Part shown: piece after piece, positions 1 through 7,093 of the stretch
Layout: every line of letters starts with the position of its first letter
How positions within the stretch are numbered: position 1 is the first letter of the stretch
Source of the DNA: Acidobacteriota bacterium
GTDB taxonomy: Bacteria > Acidobacteriota > Blastocatellia > Pyrinomonadales > Pyrinomonadaceae
Direction: 5' to 3'
NCBI GenBank assembly: GCA_024640445.1
Contig: JAHEEZ010000004.1
Location: forward strand, 1-26,263
DNA: 26,263 nt
Made by a program: the position numbers and the translations under genes
Notes under the pieces: generated by a model
Told to the model about the DNA's origin: nothing
Seen by the model: the letters and a program-made list of their open reading frames with translations, nothing else
The model's database searches: none

Positions 1-91
1 TGGACTCGCTGATCTGTTGTTTGATTTTGTCCGTGATGCCGCAAAAACTAAGCGCGAAGAAAAGCATTCCCGCAGGTAAGATCAATTTCAT
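1..91 (-). CDS. N-terminus of an exported protein, possibly a lipoprotein (partial)
   Basis: Only the first 30 codons lie in the window; the gene runs leftward off the edge. The start codon at 91-89 has a clear AGGAG ribosome site 8 nt upstream (complement of 100-104). The peptide begins MKLILPAGMLFFALSFCGIT: a Lys, a hydrophobic stretch of about 14 residues, then L-S-F-C-G and a charged segment (TDKIKQQ). This looks like a signal peptide. Cys17 could be a lipidation site, but Phe at -1 is a poor fit to the usual lipobox (Gly/Ala/Ser), so lipoprotein status is uncertain. The rest of the protein, and so its function, cannot be seen. It is divergent from the gene at 283 and shares a 191-bp upstream region with it. 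Confidence 0.7.
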   Translation of the reverse strand, partial: MKLILPAGMLFFALSFCGITDKIKQQISES

Positions 92-282
92 TTTTTAAGC
101 TCCTGGTGAAGGTTTGTAGATTCGCCCTATTCTTACCGCAAACCGTCTGAAAATCAATTATCTGGTTGTTGCACCCGGCCAGGTTCGGCAATGAAGTCTA
201 CAAGCTGATAGAATCGTCCCGTTCACACACCCAATTCGAGCTTGTCTCGGAAACGATTGACCAATAGGAGGCATAGTCAGTT

Positions 283-1023
283 ATGCGTTTCAAAAGGCTT
301 TTTCTTTCTCTCCTGGTTCTCGTGGCGGCTTCTGCCGGTGTTTCTGCACAGACCCGGGAATTTAGCTGGTCGGATTTTGTGTGTGACTTCAAAGGCACCT
401 ACGACCCGGCCGCTGTAACAGAGCAGCAATTGACCGATACCCGCGCCCTGATCGATTTTGGTATGGGACTTCCGCTCGAGACCGAGCATACGGTGTGGGA
501 TCCGTCCGAGATCTCAAGACTGGATGTCAACAAGCTCGATGCCGAGTATACCCAGGTTCGCGAAAAGCTGATGGGATTGAATCCGGTGCCGAACGAATAC
601 TTCAAGACACTGAAAGCCCGCCACTTGAAGGTCCTCGAAAGATCTTACGAGTTGAAACGCGCCACGCTTCTGGCGCACACGGATGGGTCAGCGCTCGAGG
701 GCGTCAAGGATACCGAGGCCTGCTTCACGAAGTGGGGCAAACCCGTAATGGCAGGCGGCGACCCGCTTCTGACCGCCTGGAAGGTACTGCTTGAGGAGCA
801 AAAGACGAGGAACGCCTCGCCGGAAGGCCTTCAGACGAGATTCAACCAGCGGTATGATTCTCCTGAGCGTGGTAAATGGGCCTTGATCGAGGTCCTTGGG
901 TTTGGCTGGTGGAACTGCGTCAACAGTTCCATCCCTTACGTGGACAATGACGGAACGACTGAAGAGGAATTCGCGAAGCTCTTTGTTAAGGTCGAAAGCC
1001 TCGAATGCGATGAGCCGGAGTAG
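283..1023 (+). CDS. Secreted protein of unknown function
   Basis: This 246-residue protein opens with a typical Sec signal peptide: basic MRFKR, a hydrophobic core, and a likely cleavage site after VSA (residue 22). An AGGAGG ribosome site lies at 266-271, 11 nt before the ATG, which supports this start. The mature part is about 224 residues, mixed in charge, with Cys in FVCDF, EACF, WNCVN and LECDE; four cysteines could form two disulfides in the periplasm. A GFGWWNC segment near residue 210 is the most distinctive motif. I do not recognise a family. The downstream antiporter begins only 19 nt after the stop on the same strand, so the two are probably co-transcribed, but that gives no real hint of function. 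Confidence 0.85.
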   Translation: MRFKRLFLSLLVLVAASAGVSAQTREFSWSDFVCDFKGTYDPAAVTEQQLTDTRALIDFGMGLPLETEHTVWDPSEISRLDVNKLDAEYTQVREKLMGLNPVPNEYFKTLKARHLKVLERSYELKRATLLAHTDGSALEGVKDTEACFTKWGKPVMAGGDPLLTAWKVLLEEQKTRNASPEGLQTRFNQRYDSPERGKWALIEVLGFGWWNCVNSSIPYVDNDGTTEEEFAKLFVKVESLECDEPE

Positions 1024-1042
1024 ACTCCCCTGAACTAATCGA

Positions 1043-3076
1043 ATGATCCTTGCTGCAATCCAAACACCCGAGCTTTTCGCGGATCTTCTGCTCATCTTCC
1101 TGGTCTCCGTGCCGGTCGCTTTCTTCTGCCTGCGATTAAAACTCCCGCTTCTTGTCGGGTTGATGTTGACAGGGATCCTGATCGGACCGTATGGGCTCGG
1201 CCTCATAAAAGAGCTTGAGGCAATCGAGATCCTCGCCGAAATAGGCGTTGCCCTGCTGCTGTTCACGATCGGCATAGAGTTTTCGCTTGCGAGGCTGAAT
1301 GAGATGAAGAGGCTCGTGATCCTCGGCGGCGGGCTGCAGGTCGTTCTCACTATCGCGGCTACGGCGGGAACGGCGATCCTGTTCGGCCGAGAACTGAGGC
1401 AGGCGGTCTTCTTTGGATTTCTTATAGCGCTTTCGAGCACCGCGATCGTCCTCAAGACTTATTCGGAGCGTCGTGAGATCGATGCCCCTCACGGCCGCGC
1501 CGGCATCGGGATCCTGCTCTTCCAGGACATAAGCATCGTTTTGATGATGCTTTTCGTTCCCGTCCTCGGTGGAAAAGGCGACACATCGTTGCTTTCGGTC
1601 CTGTGGTCCCTGGGAGGGTCATTCCTCGCTCTCGCGCTTATCGTGGCAGCGGCCTGGGTGCTCATACCGCGCTTTCTAAAACTGGTCGTCGGCCTCAGAA
1701 GCCCGGAGGTGTTCGTCCTGGCGGTCATCCTCCTCAGTCTAGGGACGGCCTGGATCACCTCGCAGTTCGGCCTGTCGCTCGCGCTCGGAGCCTTCATAGC
1801 GGGACTCGTCATCTCGGAGTCAGAGTTCAGCCACCAGATAACGGCCGACATTCTTCCGTTCCGGGATGTATTCAACAGCATCTTTTTCGTTTCGATCGGG
1901 CTGCTCCTCTCAATTCCGGCGCTGTGGGAGAATATTTCTACGGTCGGGCTGCTTGTCGTGAGCCTCTTCATCGGAAAGGCCTTGATCATCTGGGCCGTGA
2001 TCCGGCTGATGAGATTTCCGCAACGCGTAGCGGTGATGACGGCGCTGGGTCTGGCGCAGATAGGTGAGTTCTCGTTTGTCCTCGCCAAGGCGGGCCGTGC
2101 CGTAGATCTTCTTCCCGATATCGACTACCAGAGTTTCCTGGCCGCGTCGATCATAACGATGGCCGCCACACCGTTCTTTATCGCGGCGGCACCGCGGATC
2201 GGCTACCTGTTCCAAAGGGTGCTTCCCGAACGCGGCCCCGAACCGGAAGACGAATCGGGAGACATTCATCTTACCTCCAGCGGGGGCCTTACCAATCACG
2301 TCATCATCGTCGGCTACGGGTTGAACGGGAGAAATCTGGCGAGGGTGCTTCGTGCGGTCACGGTTCCCTACACGATCCTTGAACTCAACCCAAAGGTGGT
2401 CCAGAAGGCAAAGAAGAAAGGGGAAAAGATCAATTTCGGAGATGCGACTCGCAGAGAACTGCTGAGCCACGCGCGGATAGACGAGGCATACGCTCTCGTC
2501 CTGGCGATATCCGACCCTTCATCGGCGCGCAGGACTGTCAGGATCGCCCGGCAGATAAACCCGGATCTCTACATCGTCGTCCGAACGCGCTATGTCACAG
2601 AGATAACCGAACTTCTTCAGCTGGGAGCGAACGAGGTGATCCCGGAGGAGTTCGAGACGAGTATCGAGATATTCTCACGGGTCCTTCAAAGATACGGTGT
2701 GGCGAGGCAGGTTATCGAACAGCAGATAAATGCGATCAGGAAACAAGGTTATGAAATGCTCCGGTCGCCGTCAGCTGTCGCTCAGATCGAGATGGCAAAT
2801 CTGAACGCAGCCCTCCACGCCGCGGCTACGGAGACCATCGTCATAGGCGAGGGAGCGGCCGCCGTCGGCAAAAATCTCGGCGAGCTGAACCTGCGAAGTG
2901 AAACGGGAGTGACGATAATCGCCGTAATAAAGGACAACGAAACGACGGTGAATCCCGGCGCGGATTTCACCGTGCGGCTAAACGACAGCCTCGTTCTGCT
3001 TGGAGAATCTGAGAAGATCGATTTGGCCCGCCGGCTACTCCTGAGGTCGACGCCGCACGGGCCGGAAGGTGCTTAG
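1043..3076 (+). CDS. Kef-type monovalent cation:proton antiporter (CPA2) with C-terminal RCK domain
   Basis: This 677-residue inner-membrane protein has two parts. Residues 1 to about 390 are very hydrophobic, with roughly a dozen membrane segments of the Na+/H+ exchanger fold. Motifs include LLLFTIGIEFSLARL, the helix-breaking LSLALGAFIAGLVISES and LGLAQIGEFSFVLAKAG, all typical of KefB/KefC/YbaL proteins. From residue 418 a TrkA-N (RCK) Rossmann domain begins, with the nucleotide-binding glycine motif GYGLNG and the acidic residue of LELNP at the end of strand 2. A TrkA-C-like domain fills about residues 590-665. Family knowledge predicts K+ or Na+ exchange for protons gated by a ligand on the RCK domain; ion and ligand cannot be read here. 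No glutathione-sensing KefF/KefG partner lies nearby. No good ribosome site is visible before the ATG. Its TAG stop overlaps the stop of the convergent gene. Confidence 0.93.
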   Translation: MILAAIQTPELFADLLLIFLVSVPVAFFCLRLKLPLLVGLMLTGILIGPYGLGLIKELEAIEILAEIGVALLLFTIGIEFSLARLNEMKRLVILGGGLQVVLTIAATAGTAILFGRELRQAVFFGFLIALSSTAIVLKTYSERREIDAPHGRAGIGILLFQDISIVLMMLFVPVLGGKGDTSLLSVLWSLGGSFLALALIVAAAWVLIPRFLKLVVGLRSPEVFVLAVILLSLGTAWITSQFGLSLALGAFIAGLVISESEFSHQITADILPFRDVFNSIFFVSIGLLLSIPALWENISTVGLLVVSLFIGKALIIWAVIRLMRFPQRVAVMTALGLAQIGEFSFVLAKAGRAVDLLPDIDYQSFLAASIITMAATPFFIAAAPRIGYLFQRVLPERGPEPEDESGDIHLTSSGGLTNHVIIVGYGLNGRNLARVLRAVTVPYTILELNPKVVQKAKKKGEKINFGDATRRELLSHARIDEAYALVLAISDPSSARRTVRIARQINPDLYIVVRTRYVTEITELLQLGANEVIPEEFETSIEIFSRVLQRYGVARQVIEQQINAIRKQGYEMLRSPSAVAQIEMANLNAALHAAATETIVIGEGAAAVGKNLGELNLRSETGVTIIAVIKDNETTVNPGADFTVRLNDSLVLLGESEKIDLARRLLLRSTPHGPEGA

Positions 3077-3492
3077 GACTTGTGCATCTTTCCAAGCACG
3101 ACACCGATAACCCCGCCTACTACAACTCCCAAAAAGGTCATGGCCACGGAATCAACCAGCGGAACCAGCACGCTCAGGTACATGTTCATGAACGCGGTAT
3201 ATCCGAGGTTAATGGCGATAGAGGCAAAGAACATGAGGATACCGCCCACCTTCATTCCTGACCCGAAGTCCCTCGCTTTCGCCCAGTTGTCGGCAACAAA
3301 CGCGATCAATCCGGCCCAAACGATGTTCATTCCGGCAAGGGCGATCATATCCGGCGCCTTCTTCATCAGGCCGGCGTATTCAGCAATGTTGGCCTTCATC
3401 CAGGGATCGAGGGCAAGCCCGTAGATGAGGAAGCCCAAAACGAACATGACGATACCGCCGGCTACTGCTGAAACTATGAATCTTGCGATCAT
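3073..3492 (-). CDS. Small integral membrane protein, four predicted helices
   Basis: This 139-residue protein has about four hydrophobic segments (residues 4-27, 50-67, 83-103 and 108-133) separated by short charged loops such as NWAKARDFGSG. Architecture and size resemble the DUF1761-type small membrane proteins, but I do not see enough to assign the family firmly. A GGGAGG ribosome site sits directly before the ATG on the minus strand, which supports the start. The gene is convergent with the antiporter: its TAA (3075-3073) and the antiporter's TAG (3074-3076) share bases, so no terminator fits between them. Function is unknown. Confidence 0.85.
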   Translation of the reverse strand: MIARFIVSAVAGGIVMFVLGFLIYGLALDPWMKANIAEYAGLMKKAPDMIALAGMNIVWAGLIAFVADNWAKARDFGSGMKVGGILMFFASIAINLGYTAFMNMYLSVLVPLVDSVAMTFLGVVVGGVIGVVLGKMHKS

Positions 3493-3623
3493 ACTTTCCT
3501 CCCGTTATCAGATTGGTATAAAGCCGCCCTACGCCTTGTTCTTGTTATGTAAGGGAATTATGCCGGGATTATTGTTCAGGTAGTGGGGGGAAGTCAATAA
3601 ATAAAGCGAACGGAAGAAGTTCG

Positions 3624-3645
3624 TTAGAGCAGCGCTCCGCGCTGC
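3624..3645 (+). repeat. Copy 1 of a dispersed 22-bp hairpin repeat
   Basis: The sequence matches 26110-26131 with a single mismatch (G against A). It contains a perfect 7-bp stem (GCAGCGC/GCGCTGC) around a TCC loop. It lies in the 231-bp gap downstream of uvrC. The second copy lies between two other convergent genes, so this looks like a dispersed gap element. No transposase is nearby. Confidence 0.75.
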
Positions 3646-3678
3646 ATCAGTGGGCGGAGCCCGCCGCTAACCAGGTTC

Positions 3679-3708
3679 GCGCTTCGCGCTCAACGCAGCG
3701 CGAAGCGC
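3679..3708. repeat. Perfect 12-bp GC-rich inverted repeat downstream of uvrC
   Basis: GCGCTTCGCGCT (3679-3690) and its exact complement (3697-3708) flank a 6-nt loop. It begins about 15 nt past the uvrC stop (on the minus strand). It could help end uvrC transcripts or protect the 3' end, but no T-run follows on either strand, so it is not a standard intrinsic terminator. Confidence 0.7.
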
Positions 3709-3723
3709 TTCTCTGAACTATCA

Positions 3724-5574
3724 TCACTCATCTCTCGCCGCCCTCTCCGCAAGAAGCCTCTGCTTCTCGAAATGGTCGAAGACATTGTTCGCCGCGCTCT
3801 TTCCGAGAATGGGCCGAAGGTCGTCGACCTTCAGTTTCGCTATCCGTTCGATCGAACCGAACGTCTTCAAAAGCATCTTTTTCCGCACCTCGCCGATGCC
3901 AGGTATCGCGCTCAACTCCGAAGTGAAATCGCGGATCTCGCGCCTTTTCCGGTGATAGCGGACCGCGGTCTTGTGCGTCTCGTCGCGGATTTCCTGGATG
4001 AGCCGGAAGACGGGCGGGCCTGGCTCGAATTTGATGGGCTCCTTTTCCCTGCCTTTTATAATCAGTTGCCTGATCTCGTTGTGTTTCTTCGGAGGCTTAA
4101 CCAGCCCGACCATCGGCACCGCGTCTAATCCCAGTTCGCTCATCGCGGAAGCCGCCGCCGAAAGCTGGCCCTTTCCCCCATCGATGAATATCAGCTGGGG
4201 TATCTCCCCATCTTCCGCGAGGATCCGTCTGTATCTCCGGAAGACCGCCTCGCGCATCGACGCGTAATCGTCAGATCCCTCTACCGTCTTGATCTTGTAC
4301 CGGCGGTAGTTCTTCCTGTCGGGCTTACCGTTCTCGTACGAAACGATCCCCGCGACATTTTCAGCGCCCGAGATGTTCGAGATGTCGAAGCTCTCGATCC
4401 TTTCCGGGAAATACGGCAGTTCCAGCATCTCCTGCAAATCTTCAAGCACGACCTCCATGTCCGGCATCAGCACGCGGAACCGCCTTTCGAACGCGATCTT
4501 GGCGTTCATCTCGACGAGAGAGATCATCTCCGCCTTCATTCCCCGCTTCGGTTCCTTGATGTAAACACGCCTGCCGCGCCTTTCGGTGAGGATCTCCTCA
4601 AGGGTCTCTCGGTCCTCGAAGTCCTCGGGTACGTGTATCTCAAGCGGTACGTAGTCAGTGGAATAGTATTGGCTCAGCACGTCGCCCAGGAACTCGGAAA
4701 CGTCGAACTCGCCCTCCGGCAGGTCCTCCCAGAAGAACTCTCTCCTTCCGACTATCTTCCCTTCCCGCATCGTGAAAAGCTGTAGCGCGATCCTCTGTCT
4801 CTCCCTGTAGAAACCGAAGATATCGACGTCCCGGTCAGGCGAGGCCACCATCTTCTGCGTCTCGTCGAGCGCGAGCACGGTCTTTCGAAGGTCCCTGTAT
4901 TTTGCCGCCAGTTCGAACTTGTGGTTCTCCGCGAAATGCCACATTCGCTTTTCGAGATCGTCCGCAAGCAATTTATTCTTTCCGTCCAGCAGAAGCAGGA
5001 CGTCATCGACCGCCTGCTGATACTCCTCAGGTTTGCAGAGCCCTTTCACGCAGGGACCGAGACAGCGTTTGAGATGGTATTCGAGGCACGGGCGATCAAG
5101 GCTGCCGTCGATGTCCAGATTGCAGGTCCTGAGCTGGAAGGTGCGGTTGATGAGATCGAGCGTCTTATGCGCCATCGCGGCGGGCAGGAACGGACCGTAA
5201 TACTTCGCCTTGTCCTTAAGGATCTTGCGGGTGATGACCGCCTTCGGGAACGCTTCGTCGGTGACCTTCAGGTGCGGGTACTGTTTGTCGTCCTTGAGAA
5301 AGACGTTGTACCGCGGCTTGTGCTTCTTGATCAGATTCGACTCGAGTATCAGCGCTTCCGCCTCGGTATCTACTACGATGAACTCGAAATCGACGATCTT
5401 CGCGACAAGCCGCCGCGTCTTCGGGTCCATGTTCTTCCGTGACTGGAAATACGAACGGACCCGGCTGCGCAGGCTCTTCGCCTTGCCGATGTAGATGATC
5501 TTCCCGTCCGCGTTCTTGTGAATGTAAACGCCCGGAGCGACCGGCAGATCTTTTAGTTTTGCCTTTAGGGACAT
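3724..5574 (-). CDS. uvrC: UvrABC excinuclease subunit C
   Basis: UvrC makes both incisions during nucleotide excision repair. The 616-residue product has the normal family length and order. A GIY-YIG nuclease is at about residues 12-92 (GVY at 15-17, YIG at 28-30, then Arg-rich SLRSRVR). A cysteine cluster follows at 151, 163, 171 and 175. A UVR motif for UvrB contact is at about 205-235 (ENHKFELAAKYRDLR). Next is the RNase H-like nuclease half (ESFDISNISG, IFIDGGKGQL), then C-terminal helix-hairpin-helix segments (IPGIGEVRKKML). I chose the start at MSLKAKLKDLPVAPGVY because it matches known UvrC N-termini. The frame stays open upstream to 5880, but that extra sequence reads through repeat-rich intergenic DNA. 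The cysteine spacing (12, 8, 4) equals that of E. coli UvrC Cys154/166/174/178, reported to hold a 4Fe-4S cluster. Confidence 0.97.
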   Translation of the reverse strand: MSLKAKLKDLPVAPGVYIHKNADGKIIYIGKAKSLRSRVRSYFQSRKNMDPKTRRLVAKIVDFEFIVVDTEAEALILESNLIKKHKPRYNVFLKDDKQYPHLKVTDEAFPKAVITRKILKDKAKYYGPFLPAAMAHKTLDLINRTFQLRTCNLDIDGSLDRPCLEYHLKRCLGPCVKGLCKPEEYQQAVDDVLLLLDGKNKLLADDLEKRMWHFAENHKFELAAKYRDLRKTVLALDETQKMVASPDRDVDIFGFYRERQRIALQLFTMREGKIVGRREFFWEDLPEGEFDVSEFLGDVLSQYYSTDYVPLEIHVPEDFEDRETLEEILTERRGRRVYIKEPKRGMKAEMISLVEMNAKIAFERRFRVLMPDMEVVLEDLQEMLELPYFPERIESFDISNISGAENVAGIVSYENGKPDRKNYRRYKIKTVEGSDDYASMREAVFRRYRRILAEDGEIPQLIFIDGGKGQLSAAASAMSELGLDAVPMVGLVKPPKKHNEIRQLIIKGREKEPIKFEPGPPVFRLIQEIRDETHKTAVRYHRKRREIRDFTSELSAIPGIGEVRKKMLLKTFGSIERIAKLKVDDLRPILGKSAANNVFDHFEKQRLLAERAARDE

Positions 5575-5670
5575 TAGGTAGATATTACCTTCTGTCACTG
5601 CGATTGAGAAAATGAGGATTGCGGCGGCAATCAATACCCCGAGCGGTATCGAGGGGGATAAAAGGAATGA

Positions 5671-5698
5671 ACCGCCGAGGCGCGAAAGCGCGGAAGGT
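5671..5698 (+). repeat. REP-like element, copy A
   Basis: The element accgccgaggcgcgaaagcg, followed by cggaaggt, matches the core of the copy at 5914-5940 in direct orientation and is the reverse complement of the copy at 5985-6014. The two inner gcgc blocks could pair weakly. Identity is imperfect, as expected for an old dispersed repeat. Confidence 0.6.
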
Positions 5699-5824
5699 CT
5701 ATTGGAATGAGTGATGTGTCGGAGTATTTGGCCGCGGATTGCGCGGAATACGCGGATCCTTTGGGAATCACTTGAAGATCGGCAGTCCGGCCTGGACTCG
5801 ACTGGCCCGCGTAGCGGACGCATG

Positions 5825-5868
5825 CTCTTAGCCGCGGGTGAAGCCGAAGGCGGAACCCACGGTAAGAG
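5825..5868. repeat. Bulged hairpin repeat with inner mini-hairpin
   Basis: CTCTTA plus CCGcGGGT on the left pairs with ACCCACGG plus TAAGAG on the right, with one bulged G and one mismatch. The loop contains its own GCC-GAA-GGC stem. It resembles a mobile or formerly mobile intergenic hairpin. It is not followed by a T-run, so a terminator is unlikely. Confidence 0.55.
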
Positions 5869-5913
5869 TCGCGAAATCACCTCAAAGCCGCTTTGGCGGC
5901 GGCAAGAGAAACC

Positions 5914-6014
5914 TAACCGCCGAGGCGCTAAGGCGCGGAGTTTTTTTAGGAGGCATACGTTCAGAATTCTCCCATCCCAATTAGCTCTGCGCCCTCGCGC
6001 CTCCGCGGTTAATT
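5914..6014. repeat. BIME-like pair of inverted REP-like elements (copies B and C)
   Basis: Copy B (5914-5940, taaccgccgaggcgctaagg and onward) and copy C (5985-6014) are imperfect reverse complements over about 27 bp, separated by about 45 bp. The central part holds a T7 run. Two inverted REP-like units around a spacer is the arrangement of bacterial interspersed mosaic elements. Such elements are often moved by TnpA-REP transposases, but none is in this window. Confidence 0.6.
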
Positions 6015-6057
6015 ACCACTTCCCGGCCTACGCGATGAAAAGAATCCGCAAAGAATG

Positions 6058-6063
6058 TAAAAT
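6058..6063 (+). promoter_or_regulatory. Possible -10 element (TAAAAT) for sua5
   Basis: TAAAAT, preceded by TG, lies 21 nt before the sua5 start codon. The same hexamer precedes the genes at 7094 and 18042 at similar or slightly larger distances. I see no good TTGACA-like -35 box at 16-18 bp upstream, so this rests mainly on the recurrence. Confidence 0.3.
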
Positions 6064-6084
6064 CTCATTACGGCCACTATCGCA

Positions 6085-7023
6085 ATGGATACTTTCGTCA
6101 CAGATTCACCCGCTGACGCCGCGGCTTTCATACGCGGCGGCGGGATCGTTGCCTTCCCGACCGAGACCGTTTACGGCCTCGGCGCGAACATCTTTGATGA
6201 GGAGTCGATACGGAAGGTCTTCGAAGCGAAGAACAGGCCCGCCGACAACCCCCTGATCGCGCATGTCAGCGATCCGTTTCAAATAGAGCGGCTTGTGAAT
6301 GCTATCCCCCGCTCGGCGGCGGCATTCATCGAAGCCTTCTTCCCGGGTCCCCTCACGCTTGTAATGCCTAAACGGCCGGAAGTTCCCGATGTCGCGACGG
6401 CGGGGCTCGACACGGTCGGCGTTCGAATGCCCGGCGAGCCGCTGACACACGAATTCCTTGCCGCCTGCGGAACACCGCTTGTTGCCCCTTCCGCGAACAT
6501 TTCCGGCAGGCCTTCCCCTACGACCTGGCAGGCGGTCCTTGAAGATCTCGACGGAAAGATCGATTGCGTCCTGAAAGGAAGGCCGTCACATTACGGTCTT
6601 GAATCTACGGTCGTCGACTGCACGGGCGAGTTTCCCGTCGTGCTCAGGCCCGGAGCAATTTCGATCGAAGATCTTCGGTCCGTCGATCCGCGAACCGAGA
6701 ATAACGCCGGAGATTCAGAAGGAACTGCAAGAAGTCCCGGGATGAAACACAAGCACTATTCGCCGGCCGCGAAAGTGGTCCTGGTCTTGCCCGGCAATCC
6801 GTTCAACACCGATGGGGACTGCGGATTCATAGGTCTGCACAATCCCGACGTCAAATGTGAAAAGACAGTCGTTTGCGCTTCGATCGAAGAATATGCCTCG
6901 GCACTGTTCGATTTCTTCCGCGAATGCGACCGCAGGGGTCTCAAGCAGATCTTTTGCGAGACCGTATCCGAAGAAGGGATCGGCGCCGCGTTGATGGACC
7001 GGCTCCGCCGCGCCGTCGAGTAG
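6085..7023 (+). CDS. sua5: L-threonylcarbamoyladenylate synthase, Sua5 type
   Basis: This cytoplasmic enzyme makes threonylcarbamoyl-AMP from threonine, bicarbonate and ATP, the first step of the t6A37 modification of ANN-decoding tRNAs. The 312-residue protein has a YrdC/TsaC domain at about residues 8-195. Motifs are PTETVYGLG (25-33), KNRPADNPL (49-57), PSANISG (135-141), GLESTV (171-176) and RPG (188-190). The linker motif SPGMKHKHYSP (217-227) and a C-terminal Rossmann-like domain (about 230-312) mark it as the long Sua5 form, not the short TsaC. In Sua5 the linker covers the active site. The partner genes tsaB, tsaD and tsaE are not in this window. The ATG at 6085 places PTETVYGLG at the usual distance from the N-terminus. 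Confidence 0.95.
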   Translation: MDTFVTDSPADAAAFIRGGGIVAFPTETVYGLGANIFDEESIRKVFEAKNRPADNPLIAHVSDPFQIERLVNAIPRSAAAFIEAFFPGPLTLVMPKRPEVPDVATAGLDTVGVRMPGEPLTHEFLAACGTPLVAPSANISGRPSPTTWQAVLEDLDGKIDCVLKGRPSHYGLESTVVDCTGEFPVVLRPGAISIEDLRSVDPRTENNAGDSEGTARSPGMKHKHYSPAAKVVLVLPGNPFNTDGDCGFIGLHNPDVKCEKTVVCASIEEYASALFDFFRECDRRGLKQIFCETVSEEGIGAALMDRLRRAVE

Positions 7024-7050
7024 AGGCTTTCGGATTGCCCTCGCTTGGTC

Positions 7051-7056
7051 TAAAAT
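7051..7056 (+). promoter_or_regulatory. Possible -10 element (TAAAAT) for the Rad50-like gene
   Basis: TAAAAT lies in the 70-bp gap between sua5 and the next gene, 37 nt before the start codon. TTTCGG sits 17 bp upstream of it, a weak -35 match. A nearly identical arrangement (TTTCGC, 18 bp, TAAAAT) precedes the gene at 18042. Confidence 0.3.
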
Positions 7057-7093
7057 CTTCTCTTACCGGCGACTCCGCTGCCGCTGTCTCACG

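Larger units (their letters stand above)
5575..6084. other. 510-bp intergenic region filled with dispersed repeats
   Basis: I see no convincing gene here between the divergent starts of uvrC and sua5. The region is a patchwork of inverted and direct repeats. There are three copies of an accgccgaggcgc-type element, a bulged hairpin at 5825-5868, a short gcggat/gcggaa direct repeat at 5732-5756 (gcggattgcgcggaatacgcgga), and a small gccgc/gcggc hairpin near 5887-5900. The 102-codon upward extension of the uvrC frame and a rightward open frame at 5711-6256 both read through these repeats, so I treat them as chance. A likely -10 element for sua5 lies at the right edge. Confidence 0.75.

Noticed and set aside
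688..1455. 255-codon leftward open frame across the first secreted protein and the antiporter
   Set aside because: It spans two better supported genes and has no recognisable features.
5575..5880. In-frame N-terminal extension of UvrC by about 102 residues
   Set aside because: The standard UvrC start fits at 5574, and the extension reads through dispersed repeats with no family resemblance.
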